A stretch of 64,000 nucleotides of DNA from contig NC_086378.1 of NCBI RefSeq assembly GCF_036588685.1, positions 33,953,578 through 34,017,577 of the forward strand. The letters are read 5' to 3'. Shown one piece after another: positions 12,082-28,649 of the stretch; positions within the stretch are counted from its first letter, which is position 1; every line of letters begins with the position of its first letter. Source of the DNA: Mytilus trossulus. Taxonomy: Eukaryota > Mollusca > Bivalvia > Mytilida > Mytilidae. The notes beneath the pieces are model-generated. The model did no database searches, was not told the origin of the DNA, and worked only from the letters and a program-made list of their open reading frames with translations. The position numbers and the translations under genes were made by a program.

Positions 12082-12161
12082 TCCCGGCAAGCACAAAAAA
12101 CACATTCACCGAAATTTTCAAGTATTCTTTCTGTAGCAAATCGTCCACAGAGCTAATAATC

Positions 12162-12571
<410 letters not shown>

Positions 12572-12600
12572 GAAGTGTGATTTTTTCACCAAAACATAAC

Positions 12601-12656
12601 GGCCCTTTTCAGGGCCACCAATATTTTTCAAAAAGAATCTATAAATTGTTGTACAT
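12601..12656 (+). terminator. Histone 3' processing signal, H3 F3
   Basis: Stem-loop 12601-12616, downstream element and 11-mer intact. Confidence 0.95.
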
Positions 12657-14112
12657 GAAAATTAGAAACATAGCCGAACCCCTCTTTTCCCATCTCTCTC
12701 TCTCTCTTTTATTTCTTCTTGTTGAATCCATCTATATGCAAAGCAATACATAGACAAAAAAATAAATTTTATGATATATATATACACACAAGTCTCATCA
12801 CAAAAAAAAGGGGGGTGTTTGTTTATCATGGTACATGTATGTCCTTGTGTGTAGAATATTAAATAGTACATTATATAAAAAAAGATCAACATATAAATGT
12901 TTCTATCTGTACTTCTGTTCTTTTCTTTTCTTCGCTTGTTTTGTCTTGTCTTCTTTTGATGTATTATTTACACCAGTAGTCTAGACCAAAGAAAGAGAAC
13001 CACCAACTGGCCAAAATATAACCTTTTTTTTTAAGTTAGAGTTTAAATATCTTGTATAATTCATTAATTTGAATATTTCTTTAGAAAAGCTGATATTACA
13101 GGGTACTTTTATCAAAAATTTAGAGCTCTTTTTTCAGTCAGAATTGTAAAGAATTTTTTATCATGTATGTAGTAATATATTTTGTCCACTTTAGAGTCTT
13201 GTCTTGCTGCTAGTTAACAAAATCATGAAATTTCTATTTAAATTAATATAATTTCGGTACGGGTCCAAGTAGTCCCCACAAAATTTCAATGTAGGAAGTC
13301 ATGTAAGCATATATCTTGCACTTATAAGCTTTTTTATATGATAAAAAGTGGTTTTCAGACTTATTATAAACTTTTCTGGCTAAAAGAAGTCTTCAGAATA
13401 GTAAGTACATGTGTGCGCATTAACATTTTTATTGGATTGGCTGATGAAATTGTCATCGTCATACTGTGGATAAATATAGAATGGCGTTTAAAAATAAAAT
13501 TGAAAGGAAGATGCACACATAAGAAGTTTTACCCGCAGTCAGGGGCATCTCTTTTCTTCACTGTAATACCTAGAAAAAAAAAATCTTTAATAGTAATAAC
13601 AGTAACAGTTTTTATTCATACATTCTCCCATTTATGATCTGAAGTACCTGCAGCAGATCGTTGATGGATGGCAAGCACAGCTTTGACAGATGATGTTGAG
13701 TTTATGAAAGACAGGTAGAAAACTGCAAGCATGTAAAATCCTGTGATGTATCCAATTTCTGGATACATCAAATAGACAAATAGATAACCAGTATTCCTAG
13801 ATATGTCTGTGAGGTTTATTTTTTCCCCAACTAAATTCCATTCCATTAAGTTGAAATGTGTATTGTCATTGAATGAAAATGTCTGTTCAGAGAAAGCAAA
13901 TAATTATCTTTATAATTTTGACTGTCTAAAGTGATTTTCATTTATCATTTATTTATCATACCTATTCTATCTTAAAATGAAAACTTTTCAACATTTTGGA
14001 ACTTTTTTTGTCTCCTTCAGTCATTTTTATTCCGATTGAAATAATAGTTTTTTCTTAAAAATTTACTGTCTGATATGAATTATTATATTTTTCAGACCTA
14101 GAATGAAAAAGT

Positions 14113-14245
14113 GGATTGAAAGTGTACACAGTTTAAGGCAGTACAGAGTTACCTCCCGGAAATAAAACAACGTAGCCAATCAGGACAACAGTTAACTGAA
14201 AATGTGTGATACTTTCTTTTACGGCCGCGTTGGTGATATATAAAG
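14113..14245 (+). promoter_or_regulatory. H4 promoter, unit F3
   Basis: GGATTGAAA 14113-14121, CCAATCAG 14176-14183, TATATAAAG 14237-14245; indels around the CCAAT box (CGTAGCC for CGTAAGCC, CAGGACAAC for CAGACAAC). Confidence 0.83.
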
Positions 14246-14299
14246 AGTCGCTGTTAGACGGAAAGTATTATTTAACTAATCACCACAAATAGTTAAAAC

Positions 14300-14615
<316 letters not shown>

Positions 14616-14641
14616 ACAGCCACCCAGCTAATATCAACAAC

Positions 14642-14697
14642 GGCCCTTTTCAGGGCCACCAACATTTTTCAAAAAGAATCTTAGATTTGTTGTACAT
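14642..14697 (+). terminator. Histone 3' processing signal, H4 F3
   Basis: Stem-loop 14642-14657 and downstream elements intact. Confidence 0.95.
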
Positions 14698-15359
14698 CGT
14701 TTTAAACAAAATCTTGAAATCAAAGCTTGCTCCACTTCTATTCTTTTCTCTAATGTTCATGAATTTTTCAACCGTTTTTTCTTGTTTTCCCTGATCTCGT
14801 TATACCCCCCCCCCCCCCTTTTTTTTTTTAAATATCTGGCTTTCTTTTTAATTAACTTCCTTACTCTTACTCTTGTATTTATTTGAGAATTTATATTTCT
14901 GAAGGTTTATGAATACGTTCAAAGATCAAGTCCGTGCATTTGCCTACATGAAGAGAGAAAATTTCAAAACAAAATGCACGGACTTTTACACACAAAATCT
15001 GTAGATTCTGTTATATTCAATTATAGAGGTTTTTTTTTGCGTGGTTTAAGATTAGGTAATGTTCTTGTTTCCGTGTAAAATAATTCTCGCAATATTTTTT
15101 TTCTCTCGAAAAGCAAAAGAAATCGTAAATTTATCAACTCTATTAATTGGAATGAAAGCACTGTTTTGTTCTTCATGATTTATGTATTTACGCTTTGTAG
15201 TTTTGACAGACAAATTAAATGCTACAGAATGAGTGAAATACACGTATATTTGTTATACAGATAGAAAGAAGAGAAAAGTAACCATATACTATTGAAATAG
15301 TTTGAAAGTGGTTATAGCTGGGGTTGGGATTTATAGCTTTGTTTAGAAGTTTGACATTG

Positions 15360-15414
15360 ATGTACAACAAATGTAAATTCTTTTTGAAAAATGTTGGTGG
15401 CCCTGAAAAGGGCC
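15360..15414 (-). terminator. Histone 3' processing signal, H2B F3
   Basis: Minus-strand stem-loop 15399-15414 and 11-mer at 15360-15370. Confidence 0.95.
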
Positions 15415-15442
15415 GTTTGTGAAGTTATAAACTTCAGACTGT

Positions 15443-15817
15443 TTACTTGCTGCTGGTGTATTTAGTGACGGCTTTGGTACCTTCACTGACAGCGTGCTTG
15501 GCCAATTCTCCGGGTAAGAGAAGACGGACAGCGGTCTGGATCTCCCGGGATGTGATGGTAGATCTTTTGTTGTAGTGTGCCAATCGGGAAGCCTCTGCTG
15601 CGATTCTCTCGAAGATATCGTTGACGAAGCTGTTCATGATGGACATTGCCTTTGAGGACACTCCGGTGTCGGGGTGAACTTGTCTCAAGACTTTGTAGAT
15701 GTAGATAGCATAGGATTCACGTCTCTTCCTCCTCCTTTTCTTATCACCGCCGGGTCTGGCAGTCTTTGCCTTGGTGACGGCCTTCTTGGCTCCTTTAGTT
15801 CCTACTTTGGGTGGCAT
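15443..15817 (-). CDS. H2B: Histone H2B, unit F3
   Basis: Intact 124-codon copy; first gene to the right of the indel-rich stretch. Confidence 0.99.
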   Translation of the reverse strand: MPPKVGTKGAKKAVTKAKTARPGGDKKRRRKRRESYAIYIYKVLRQVHPDTGVSSKAMSIMNSFVNDIFERIAAEASRLAHYNKRSTITSREIQTAVRLLLPGELAKHAVSEGTKAVTKYTSSK

Positions 15818-15870
15818 GTTACTGGTTTGATAATCAAATAAGTAATGGTGAAAAATTATTTTCAATTTGT

Positions 15871-16033
15871 TTATATACTGGGCAAAACGGATTGAAAGAT
15901 TTTATTAAACGCGAACCTCGGAGAGAGCACCCATAACATGTTGAATGTTCGGTAGCCTAACTGCTCGCAGAGAGCTTCGTTCTGATTGGTGTATAATAAA
16001 AACATCGTTCAATCCGTTTAGTGGGTATATAAG
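15871..16033. promoter_or_regulatory. Divergent H2B/H2A promoter, unit F3
   Basis: Same layout and spacing as F1: H2B TATA 15871-15877, H2A TATA 16026-16033, 12-nt inverted arms and central CCAAT box. Confidence 0.9.
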
Positions 16034-16087
16034 CTAAATTTTGAAGAAAAATTGTATCACTTTACTCAGTGTCGATCAACCAAATAG

Positions 16088-16471
<384 letters not shown>

Positions 16472-16504
16472 AAAGTGGATATATCGGATTACTCACTTAA
16501 CAAC

Positions 16505-16559
16505 GGCCCTTTTCAGGGCCACCAATATTTTTCAAAAAGAGTCTAAAATTGTTGTACAT
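16505..16559 (+). terminator. Histone 3' processing signal, H2A F3
   Basis: Stem-loop 16505-16520 plus downstream element and 11-mer. Confidence 0.95.
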
Positions 16560-17562
16560 CTTAGTAATACTTTATTCCCCATACATAATTGAAAAAAATA
16601 TATTCTACTACATAACAAATAAAAAATGTCTAAAATATAAATGTCCCTTCTTCCGTGATTCTTCTTTTCTTCTCTCTCTAACGCATCCCATTTAAGTACA
16701 GTTCTTATAGCATAACACTAAGTCTAGTAACTTTTTCAGTCTTCTTCATCAGAACATTTATTGTCGTACTTTCTGACTCTTTGAACCCACAAGTAGCTCA
16801 GTTAAATCATATAATGTTTGTCGGGGGGAAAAAAAACCACTGATAGTATTTATATTTAATACTAGTCTGCTCTCTTCTTTCTCTCTCTTGGTTATTGATG
16901 CGAGCATGCTTAGATTCATCTGAGAAGGTGTGTGGTTTTTTTTTATTATTATAATTATTTATAGTTTTTGTTAACATTATCTCTTTCGTCAACACTTTTA
17001 TATATGATATGTACTTTCCATTCTTTTCCTTTTTCCATTTTTTTCAGCATCTCTCTCTCTGTCTTTCTGTCTTTATTTAGTTATTGTTTGTGTATTAAAG
17101 ATGTGGAATTGATGTAAGCACACCGACAATCAGACAATGTGACAAATGTGCCCAGCCCAAATGAAAATCATACCACATCTTCTTTTTTTATATTAAATAT
17201 ACATAAATATGACATAATACAACAATAAAGAAACTCAGCCGATCCGCACAATGTCATGTCGGGAATGTGTAATTCCATTTGTTTCTGTTTTTTTATTTTT
17301 ATTTCGCTTTGTTTGTGTTATAACTGCATTTTATTTTTATTTTTTCCTGTTTTTATTTTTCGTTCCTTTCCTTAATGTTTCTGCATGTATTTTGACCTTT
17401 TTTCATTATTATTATTTTTCTTCTTCAGATTTATCATATTGAAACCGTGACACTAATTTACTATTGTTGAGCTATGAGGGATGATCAGAAACTGTAATTA
17501 TGAATGAAAAAAGGGGGCATTTTTACTGTCAGCTTGGGTTGAGCAGTTTTTCAGTAAAAAAT

Positions 17563-18168
<606 letters not shown>

Positions 18169-18197
18169 GAAGTGTGATTTTTTCACCAAAACATAAC

Positions 18198-18253
18198 GGC
18201 CCTTTTCAGGGCCACCAATATTTTTCAAAAAGAATCTATAAATTGTTGTACAT
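18198..18253 (+). terminator. Histone 3' processing signal, H3 F4
   Basis: Stem-loop 18198-18213, complete signal. Confidence 0.95.
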
Positions 18254-19707
18254 GAAAATTAGAAACATAGCCGAACCCCTCTTTTCCCCATCTCTCTCTC
18301 TCTCTTTTATTTCTTCTTGTTGAATCCATCTATATGCAAAGCAATACATAGACAAAAAATAAATTTTATGATATATATATACACACAAGTCTCATCACAA
18401 AAAAAAGGGGGGTGTTTGTTTATCATGGTACATGTATGTCCTTGTGTGTAGAATATTAAATAGTACATTATATAAAAAAAGATCAACATATAAATGTTTC
18501 TATCTGTACTTCTGTTCTTTTCTTTTCTTCGCTTGTTTTGTCTTGTCTTCTTTTGATGTATTATTTACACCAGTAGTCTAGACCAAAGAAAGAGAACCAC
18601 CAACTGGCCAAAATATAACCTTTTTTTTTAAGTTAGAGTTTAAATATCTTGTATAATTCATTAATTTGAATATTTCTTTTAGAAAAGCTGATATTACAGG
18701 GTACTTTTATCAAAAATTTAGAGCTCTTTTTCAGTCAGAATTGTAAAGAATTTTTTTATCATGTATGTAGTAATATATTTTGTCCACTTTAGAGTCTTGT
18801 CTTGCTGCTAGTTAACAAAATCATGAAATTTCTATTTAAATTAATATAATTTCGGTACGGGTCCAAGTAGTCCCCACAAAATTTCAATGTAGGAAGTCCA
18901 TGTAAGCATATATCTTGCACTTATAAGCTTTTTTATATGATAAAAAGTGGTTTTCAGACTTATTATAAACTTTTCTGGCTAAAAGAAGTCTTCAGAATAG
19001 TAAGTACATGTGTGCGCATTAACATTTTTATTGGATTGGCTGATGAAATTGTCATCGTCATACTGTGGATAAATATAGAATGGCGTTTAAAAATAAAATT
19101 GAAAGGAAGATGCACACATAAGAAGTTTTACCCGCAGTCAGGGGCATCTCTTTTCTTCACTGTAATACCTAGAAAAAAAAATCTTTAATAGTAATAACAG
19201 TAACAGTTTTATTCATACATTCTCCCATTTATGATCTGAAGTACCTGCAGCAGATCGTTGATGGATGGCAAGCACAGCTTTGACAGATGATGTTGAGTTA
19301 TGAAAGACAGGTAGAAAACTGCAAGCATGTAAAATCCTGTGATGTATCCAATTTCTGGATACATCAAATAGACAAATAGATAACCAGTATTCCTAGATAT
19401 GTCTGTGAGGTTTATTTTTTCCCCAACTAAATTCCATTCCATTAAGTTGAAATGTGTATTGTCATTGAATGAAAATGTCTGTTCAGAGAAAGCAAATAAT
19501 TATCTTTATAATTTTGACTGTCTAAAGTGATTTTCATTTATCATTTATTTATCATACTATTCTATCTTAAAATGAAAACTTTTCAACATTTTGGAACTTT
19601 TTTTGTCTCCTTCAGTCATTTTTATTCCGATTGAAATAATAGTTTTTTCTTAAAAATTTACTGTCTGATATGAATTATTATATTTTTCAGACCTAGAATG
19701 AAAAAGT

Positions 19708-19838
19708 GGATTGAAAGTGTACACAGTTTAAGGCAGTACAGAGTTACCTCCCGGAATAAAACAACGTAAGCCAATCAGACAACAGTTAACTGAAAATGTG
19801 TGATACTTCTTTTACGGCCGCGTTGGTGATATATAAAG
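19708..19838 (+). promoter_or_regulatory. H4 promoter, unit F4
   Basis: GGATTGAAA 19708-19716, CCAATCAG 19771-19778, TATATAAAG 19830-19838. Confidence 0.85.
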
Positions 19839-19885
19839 AGTCGCTGTTAGACGGAAAGTATTATTTAACTAATCACCACAAATAG

Positions 19886-20203
<318 letters not shown>

Positions 20204-20229
20204 ACAGCCACCCAGCTAATATCAACAAC

Positions 20230-20285
20230 GGCCCTTTTCAGGGCCACCAACATTTTTCAAAAAGAATCTTAGATTTGTTGTACAT
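20230..20285 (+). terminator. Histone 3' processing signal, H4 F4
   Basis: Stem-loop 20230-20245, complete signal. Confidence 0.95.
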
Positions 20286-20972
20286 CGTTTTAAACAAAAT
20301 CTTGAAATCAAAGCTTGCTCCCACTTCTATTCTTTTCTCTAATGTTCATGAATTTTTCAACCGTTTTTCTTGTTTTCCCTGATCCTGATCCGCAACTATT
20401 TTCTCTCTCTCGTTATACCCCCCCCCCCCCCCTTTTTTTTTTTAAATATCTGGCTTTCTTTTTAATTAACTTCCTTACTCTTACTCTTGTATTTATTTGA
20501 GAATTTATATTTCTGAAGGTTTATGAATACGTTCAAAGATCAAGTCCGTGCATTTGCCTACATGAAGAGAGAAAATTTCAAAACAAAATGCACGGACTTT
20601 TACACACAAAATCTGTAGATTCTGTTATATTCAATTATAGAGGTTTTTTTTGCGTGGTTTAAGATTAGGTAATGTTCTTGTTTCCGTGTAAAATAATTCT
20701 CGCAATATTTTTTTTCTCTCGAAAAGCAAAAGAAATCGTAAATTTATCAACTCTATTAATTGGAATGAAAGCACTGTTTTGTTCTTCATGATTTATGTAT
20801 TTACGCTTTGTAGTTTTGACAGACAAATTAAATGCTACAGAATGAGTGAAATACACGTATATTTGTTATACAGATAGAAAGAAGAGAAAAGTAACCATAT
20901 ACTATTGAAATAGTTTGAAAGTGGTTATAGCTGGGGTTGGGATTTATAGCTTTGTTTAGAAGTTTGACATTG

Positions 20973-21022
20973 ATGTACAACAAATGTAAATTCTTTTTGA
21001 AAAATGTTGGTGGCCCTGAAAA
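20973..21022 (-). terminator. Histone 3' processing signal, H2B F4, cut by gap
   Basis: The 11-mer (20973-20983), downstream element and the distal 11 nt of the stem-loop (21012-21022) are present; the rest of the H2B gene is lost in the gap. Confidence 0.9.
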
Positions 21023-21122
21023 NNNNNNNNNNNNNNNNNNNNNNNNNNNNNNNNNNNNNNNNNNNNNNNNNNNNNNNNNNNNNNNNNNNNNNNNNNNNNN
21101 NNNNNNNNNNNNNNNNNNNNNN
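21023..21122. other. Assembly gap 1 (100 N)
   Basis: Exactly 100 N. The left edge is the H2B stem-loop, the right edge is in the middle of the H3-H4 spacer. To stay in register with the repeat, at least about 3.73 kb (H2B, H2A, H3 and half a spacer) or that plus whole units must be missing, so the N count is not the true length. Confidence 0.98.
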
Positions 21123-21686
21123 GCATCTCTTTTCTTCACTGTAATACCTAGAAAAAAAAATCTTTAATAGTAATAACAGTAACAGTTTTATTCATACATT
21201 CTCCCATTTATGATCTGAAGTACCTGCAGCAGATCGTTGATGGATGGCAAGCACAGCTTTGACAGATGATGTTGAGTTATGAAAGACAGGTAGAAAACTG
21301 CAAGCATGTAAAATCCTGTGATGTATCCAATTTCTGGATACATCAAATAGACAAATAGATAACCAGTATTCCTAGATATGTCTGTGAGGTTTATTTTTTC
21401 CCCAACTAAATTCCATTCCATTAAGTTGAAATGTGTATTGTCATTGAATGAAAATGTCTGTTCAGAGAAAGCAAATAATTATCTTTATAATTTTGACTGT
21501 CTAAAGTGATTTTCATTTATCATTTATTTATCATACTATTCTATCTTAAAATGAAAACTTTTCAACATTTTGGAACTTTTTTTGTCTCCTTCAGTCATTT
21601 TTATTCCGATTGAAATAATAGTTTTTTCTTAAAAATTTACTGTCTGATATGAATTATTATATTTTTCAGACCTAGAATGAAAAAGT

Positions 21687-21817
21687 GGATTGAAAGTGTA
21701 CACAGTTTAAGGCAGTACAGAGTTACCTCCCGGAATAAAACAACGTAAGCCAATCAGACAACAGTTAACTGAAAATGTGTGATACTTCTTTTACGGCCGC
21801 GTTGGTGATATATAAAG
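21687..21817 (+). promoter_or_regulatory. H4 promoter, unit F5
   Basis: GGATTGAAA 21687-21695, CCAATCAG and TATATAAAG 21809-21817. The leader has one extra T (AGTTTAAACATG). Confidence 0.85.
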
Positions 21818-21847
21818 AGTCGCTGTTAGACGGAAAGTATTATTTAA

Positions 21848-22183
<336 letters not shown>

Positions 22184-22209
22184 ACAGCCACCCAGCTAAT
22201 ATCAACAAC

Positions 22210-22265
22210 GGCCCTTTTCAGGGCCACCAACATTTTTCAAAAAGAATCTTAGATTTGTTGTACAT
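22210..22265 (+). terminator. Histone 3' processing signal, H4 F5
   Basis: Stem-loop 22210-22225, complete signal. Confidence 0.95.
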
Positions 22266-22952
22266 CGTTTTTAAACAAAATCTTGAAATCAAAGCTTGCT
22301 CCCACTTCTATTCTTTTCTCTAATGTTCATGAATTTTTCAACCGTTTTTCTTGTTTTCCCTGATCCTGATCCGCAACTATTTTCTCTCTCTCGTTATACC
22401 CCCCCCCCCCCCTTTTTTTTTTTAAATATCTGGCTTTCTTTTTAATTAACTTCCTTACTCTTACTCTTGTATTTATTTGAGAATTTATATTTCTGAAGGT
22501 TTATGAATACGTTCAAAGATCAAGTCCGTGCATTTGCCTACATGAAGAGAGAAAATTTCAAAACAAAATGCACGGACTTTTACACACAAAATCTGTAGAT
22601 TCTGTTATATTCAATTATAGAGGTTTTTTTTTGCGTGGTTTAAGATTAGGTAATGTTCTTGTTTCCGTGTAAAATAATTCTCGCAATATTTTTTTTCTCT
22701 CGAAAAGCAAAAGAAATCGTAAATTTATCAACTCTATTAATTGGAATGAAAGCACTGTTTTGTTCTTCATGATTTATGTATTTACGCTTTGTAGTTTTGA
22801 CAGACAAATTAAATGCTACAGAATGAGTGAAATACACGTATATTTGTTATACAGATAGAAAGAAGAGAAAAGTAACCATATACTATTGAAATAGTTTGAA
22901 AGTGGTTATAGCTGGGGTTGGGATTATAGCTTTGTTTAGAAGTTTGACATTG

Positions 22953-23007
22953 ATGTACAACAAATGTAAATTCTTTTTGAAAAATGTTGGTGGCCCTGAA
23001 AAGGGCC
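22953..23007 (-). terminator. Histone 3' processing signal, H2B F5
   Basis: Minus-strand stem-loop 22992-23007, complete signal. Confidence 0.95.
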
Positions 23008-23035
23008 GTTTGTGAAGTTATAAACTTCAGACTGT

Positions 23036-23410
23036 TTACTTGCTGCTGGTGTATTTAGTGACGGCTTTGGTACCTTCACTGACAGCGTGCTTGGCCAATT
23101 CTCCGGGTAAGAGAAGACGGACAGCGGTCTGGATCTCCCGGGATGTGATGGTAGATCTTTTGTTGTAGTGTGCCAATCGGGAAGCCTCTGCTGCGATTCT
23201 CTCGAAGATATCGTTGACGAAGCTGTTCATGATGGACATTGCCTTTGAGGACACTCCGGTGTCGGGGTGAACTTGTCTCAAGACTTTGTAGATGTAGATA
23301 GCATAGGATTCACGTCTCTTCCTCCTCCTTTTCTTATCACCGCCGGGTCTGGCAGTCTTTGCCTTGGTGACGGCCTTCTTGGCTCCTTTAGTTCCTACTT
23401 TGGGTGGCAT
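23036..23410 (-). CDS. H2B: Histone H2B, unit F5
   Basis: Intact 124-codon copy, start at the ATG at 23410. Confidence 0.99.
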   Translation of the reverse strand: MPPKVGTKGAKKAVTKAKTARPGGDKKRRRKRRESYAIYIYKVLRQVHPDTGVSSKAMSIMNSFVNDIFERIAAEASRLAHYNKRSTITSREIQTAVRLLLPGELAKHAVSEGTKAVTKYTSSK

Positions 23411-23463
23411 GTTACTGGTTTGATAATCAAATAAGTAATGGTGAAAAATTATTTTCAATTTGT

Positions 23464-23626
23464 TTATATACTGGGCAAAACGGATTGAAAGATTTTATTA
23501 AACGCGAACCTCGGAGAGAGCACCCATAACATGTTGAATGTTCGGTAGCCTAACTGCTCGCAGAGAGCTTCGTTCTGATTGGTGTATAATAAAAACATCG
23601 TTCAATCCGTTTAGTGGGTATATAAG
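23464..23626. promoter_or_regulatory. Divergent H2B/H2A promoter, unit F5
   Basis: TATA boxes at 23464-23470 (minus) and 23619-23626 (plus), same internal elements as F1. Confidence 0.9.
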
Positions 23627-23680
23627 CTAAATTTTGAAGAAAAATTGTATCACTTTACTCAGTGTCGATCAACCAAATAG

Positions 23681-24064
<384 letters not shown>

Positions 24065-24097
24065 AAAGTGGATATATCGGATTACTCACTTAACAAC

Positions 24098-24152
24098 GGC
24101 CCTTTTCAGGGCCACCAATATTTTTCAAAAAGAGTCTAAAATTGTTGTACAT
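24098..24152 (+). terminator. Histone 3' processing signal, H2A F5
   Basis: Stem-loop 24098-24113, complete signal. Confidence 0.95.
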
Positions 24153-25155
24153 CTTAGTAATACTTTATTCCCCATACATAATTGAAAAAAATATATTCTA
24201 CTACATAACAAATAAAAAATGTCTAAAATATAAATGTCCCTTCTTCCGTGATTCTTCTTTTCTTCTCTCTCTAACGCATCCCATTTAAGTACAGTTCTTA
24301 TAGCATAACACTAAGTCTAGTAACTTTTTCAGTCTTCTTCATCAGAACATTTATTGTCGTACTTTCTGACTCTTTGAACCCACAAGTAGCTCAGTTAAAT
24401 CATATAATGTTTGTCGGGGGGAAAAAAAACCACTGATAGTATTTATATTTAATACTAGTCTGCTCTCTTCTTTCTCTCTCTTGGTTATTGATGCGAGCAT
24501 GCTTAGATTCATCTGAGAAGGTGTGTGGTTTTTTTTTATTATTATAATTATTTATAGTTTTTGTTAACATTATCTCTTTCGTCAACACTTTTATATATGA
24601 TATGTACTTTCCATTCTTTTCCTTTTTCCATTTTTTTCAGCATCTCTCTCTCTGTCTTTCTGTCTTTATTTAGTTATTGTTTGTGTATTAAAGATGTGGA
24701 ATTGATGTAAGCACACCGACAATCAGACAATGTGACAAATGTGCCCAGCCCAAATGAAAATCATACCACATCTTCTTTTTTTATATTAAATATACATAAA
24801 TATGACATAATACAACAATAAAGAAACTCAGCCGATCCGCACAATGTCATGTCGGGAATGTGTAATTCCATTTGTTTCTGTTTTTTTATTTTTATTTCGC
24901 TTTGTTTGTGTTATAACTGCATTTTATTTTTATTTTTTCCTGTTTTTATTTTTCGTTCCTTTCCTTAATGTTTCTGCATGTATTTTGACCTTTTTTCATT
25001 ATTATTATTTTTCTTCTTCAGATTTATCATATTGAAACCGTGACACTAATTTACTATTGTTGAGCTATGAGGGATGATCAGAAACTGTAATTATGAATGA
25101 AAAAAGGGGGCATTTTTACTGTCAGCTTGGGTTGAGCAGTTTTTCAGTAAAAAAT

Positions 25156-25761
<606 letters not shown>

Positions 25762-25790
25762 GAAGTGTGATTTTTTCACCAAAACATAAC

Positions 25791-25846
25791 GGCCCTTTTC
25801 AGGGCCACCAATATTTTTCAAAAAGAATCTATAAATTGTTGTACAT
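25791..25846 (+). terminator. Histone 3' processing signal, H3 F6
   Basis: Stem-loop 25791-25806, complete signal. Confidence 0.95.
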
Positions 25847-27300
25847 GAAAATTAGAAACATAGCCGAACCCCTCTTTTCCCCATCTCTCTCTCTCTCTTT
25901 TATTTCTTCTTGTTGAATCCATCTATATGCAAAGCAATACATAGACAAAAAATAAATTTTATGATATATATATACACACAAGTCTCATCACAAAAAAAAG
26001 GGGGGTGTTTGTTTATCATGGTACATGTATGTCCTTGTGTGTAGAATATTAAATAGTACATTATATAAAAAAAGATCAACATATAAATGTTTCTATCTGT
26101 ACTTCTGTTCTTTTCTTTTCTTCGCTTGTTTTGTCTTGTCTTCTTTTGATGTATTATTTACACCAGTAGTCTAGACCAAAGAAAGAGAACCACCAACTGG
26201 CCAAAATATAACCTTTTTTTTTAAGTTAGAGTTTAAATATCTTGTATAATTCATTAATTTGAATATTTCTTTTAGAAAAGCTGATATTACAGGGTACTTT
26301 TATCAAAAATTTAGAGCTCTTTTTCAGTCAGAATTGTAAAGAATTTTTTTATCATGTATGTAGTAATATATTTTGTCCACTTTAGAGTCTTGTCTTGCTG
26401 CTAGTTAACAAAATCATGAAATTTCTATTTAAATTAATATAATTTCGGTACGGGTCCAAGTAGTCCCCACAAAATTTCAATGTAGGAAGTCCATGTAAGC
26501 ATATATCTTGCACTTATAAGCTTTTTTATATGATAAAAAGTGGTTTTCAGACTTATTATAAACTTTTCTGGCTAAAAGAAGTCTTCAGAATAGTAAGTAC
26601 ATGTGTGCGCATTAACATTTTTATTGGATTGGCTGATGAAATTGTCATCGTCATACTGTGGATAAATATAGAATGGCGTTTAAAAATAAAATTGAAAGGA
26701 AGATGCACACATAAGAAGTTTTACCCGCAGTCAGGGGCATCTCTTTTCTTCACTGTAATACCTAGAAAAAAAAATCTTTAATAGTAATAACAGTAACAGT
26801 TTTATTCATACATTCTCCCATTTATGATCTGAAGTACCTGCAGCAGATCGTTGATGGATGGCAAGCACAGCTTTGACAGATGATGTTGAGTTATGAAAGA
26901 CAGGTAGAAAACTGCAAGCATGTAAAATCCTGTGATGTATCCAATTTCTGGATACATCAAATAGACAAATAGATAACCAGTATTCCTAGATATGTCTGTG
27001 AGGTTTATTTTTTCCCCAACTAAATTCCATTCCATTAAGTTGAAATGTGTATTGTCATTGAATGAAAATGTCTGTTCAGAGAAAGCAAATAATTATCTTT
27101 ATAATTTTGACTGTCTAAAGTGATTTTCATTTATCATTTATTTATCATACTATTCTATCTTAAAATGAAAACTTTTCAACATTTTGGAACTTTTTTTGTC
27201 TCCTTCAGTCATTTTTATTCCGATTGAAATAATAGTTTTTTCTTAAAAATTTACTGTCTGATATGAATTATTATATTTTTCAGACCTAGAATGAAAAAGT

Positions 27301-27431
27301 GGATTGAAAGTGTACACAGTTTAAGGCAGTACAGAGTTACCTCCCGGAATAAAACAACGTAAGCCAATCAGACAACAGTTAACTGAAAATGTGTGATACT
27401 TCTTTTACGGCCGCGTTGGTGATATATAAAG
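27301..27431 (+). promoter_or_regulatory. H4 promoter, unit F6
   Basis: GGATTGAAA 27301-27309, CCAATCAG 27364-27371, TATATAAAG 27423-27431. Confidence 0.85.
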
Positions 27432-27478
27432 AGTCGCTGTTAGACGGAAAGTATTATTTAACTAATCACCACAAATAG

Positions 27479-27796
<318 letters not shown>

Positions 27797-27822
27797 ACAG
27801 CCACCCAGCTAATATCAACAAC

Positions 27823-27878
27823 GGCCCTTTTCAGGGCCACCAACATTTTTCAAAAAGAATCTTAGATTTGTTGTACAT
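27823..27878 (+). terminator. Histone 3' processing signal, H4 F6
   Basis: Stem-loop 27823-27838, complete signal. Confidence 0.95.
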
Positions 27879-28566
27879 CGTTTTAAACAAAATCTTGAAA
27901 TCAAAGCTTGCTCCCACTTCTATTCTTTTCTCTAATGTTCATGAATTTTTCAACCGTTTTTCTTGTTTTCCCTGATCCTGATCCGCAACTATTTTCTCTC
28001 TCTCGTTATACCCCCCCCCCCCCCCCTTTTTTTTTTTAAATATCTGGCTTTCTTTTTAATTAACTTCCTTACTCTTACTCTTGTATTTATTTGAGAATTT
28101 ATATTTCTGAAGGTTTATGAATACGTTCAAAGATCAAGTCCGTGCATTTGCCTACATGAAGAGAGAAAATTTCAAAACAAAATGCACGGACTTTTACACA
28201 CAAAATCTGTAGATTCTGTTATATTCAATTATAGAGGTTTTTTTTGCGTGGTTTAAGATTAGGTAATGTTCTTGTTTCCGTGTAAAATAATTCTCGCAAT
28301 ATTTTTTTTCTCTCGAAAAGCAAAAGAAATCGTAAATTTATCAACTCTATTAATTGGAATGAAAGCACTGTTTTGTTCTTCATGATTTATGTATTTACGC
28401 TTTGTAGTTTTGACAGACAAATTAAATGCTACAGAATGAGTGAAATACACGTATATTTGTTATACAGATAGAAAGAAGAGAAAAGTAACCATATACTATT
28501 GAAATAGTTTGAAAGTGGTTATAGCTGGGGTTGGGATTTATAGCTTTGTTTAGAAGTTTGACATTG

Positions 28567-28621
28567 ATGTACAACAAATGTAAATTCTTTTTGAAAAATG
28601 TTGGTGGCCCTGAAAAGGGCC
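28567..28621 (-). terminator. Histone 3' processing signal, H2B F6
   Basis: Minus-strand stem-loop 28606-28621, complete signal. Confidence 0.95.
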
Positions 28622-28649
28622 GTTTGTGAAGTTATAAACTTCAGACTGT

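Noticed and set aside
20937-21167. Open frames running through gap 1 and gap 2
   Set aside because: They are made of N-derived X residues and join unrelated flanks.
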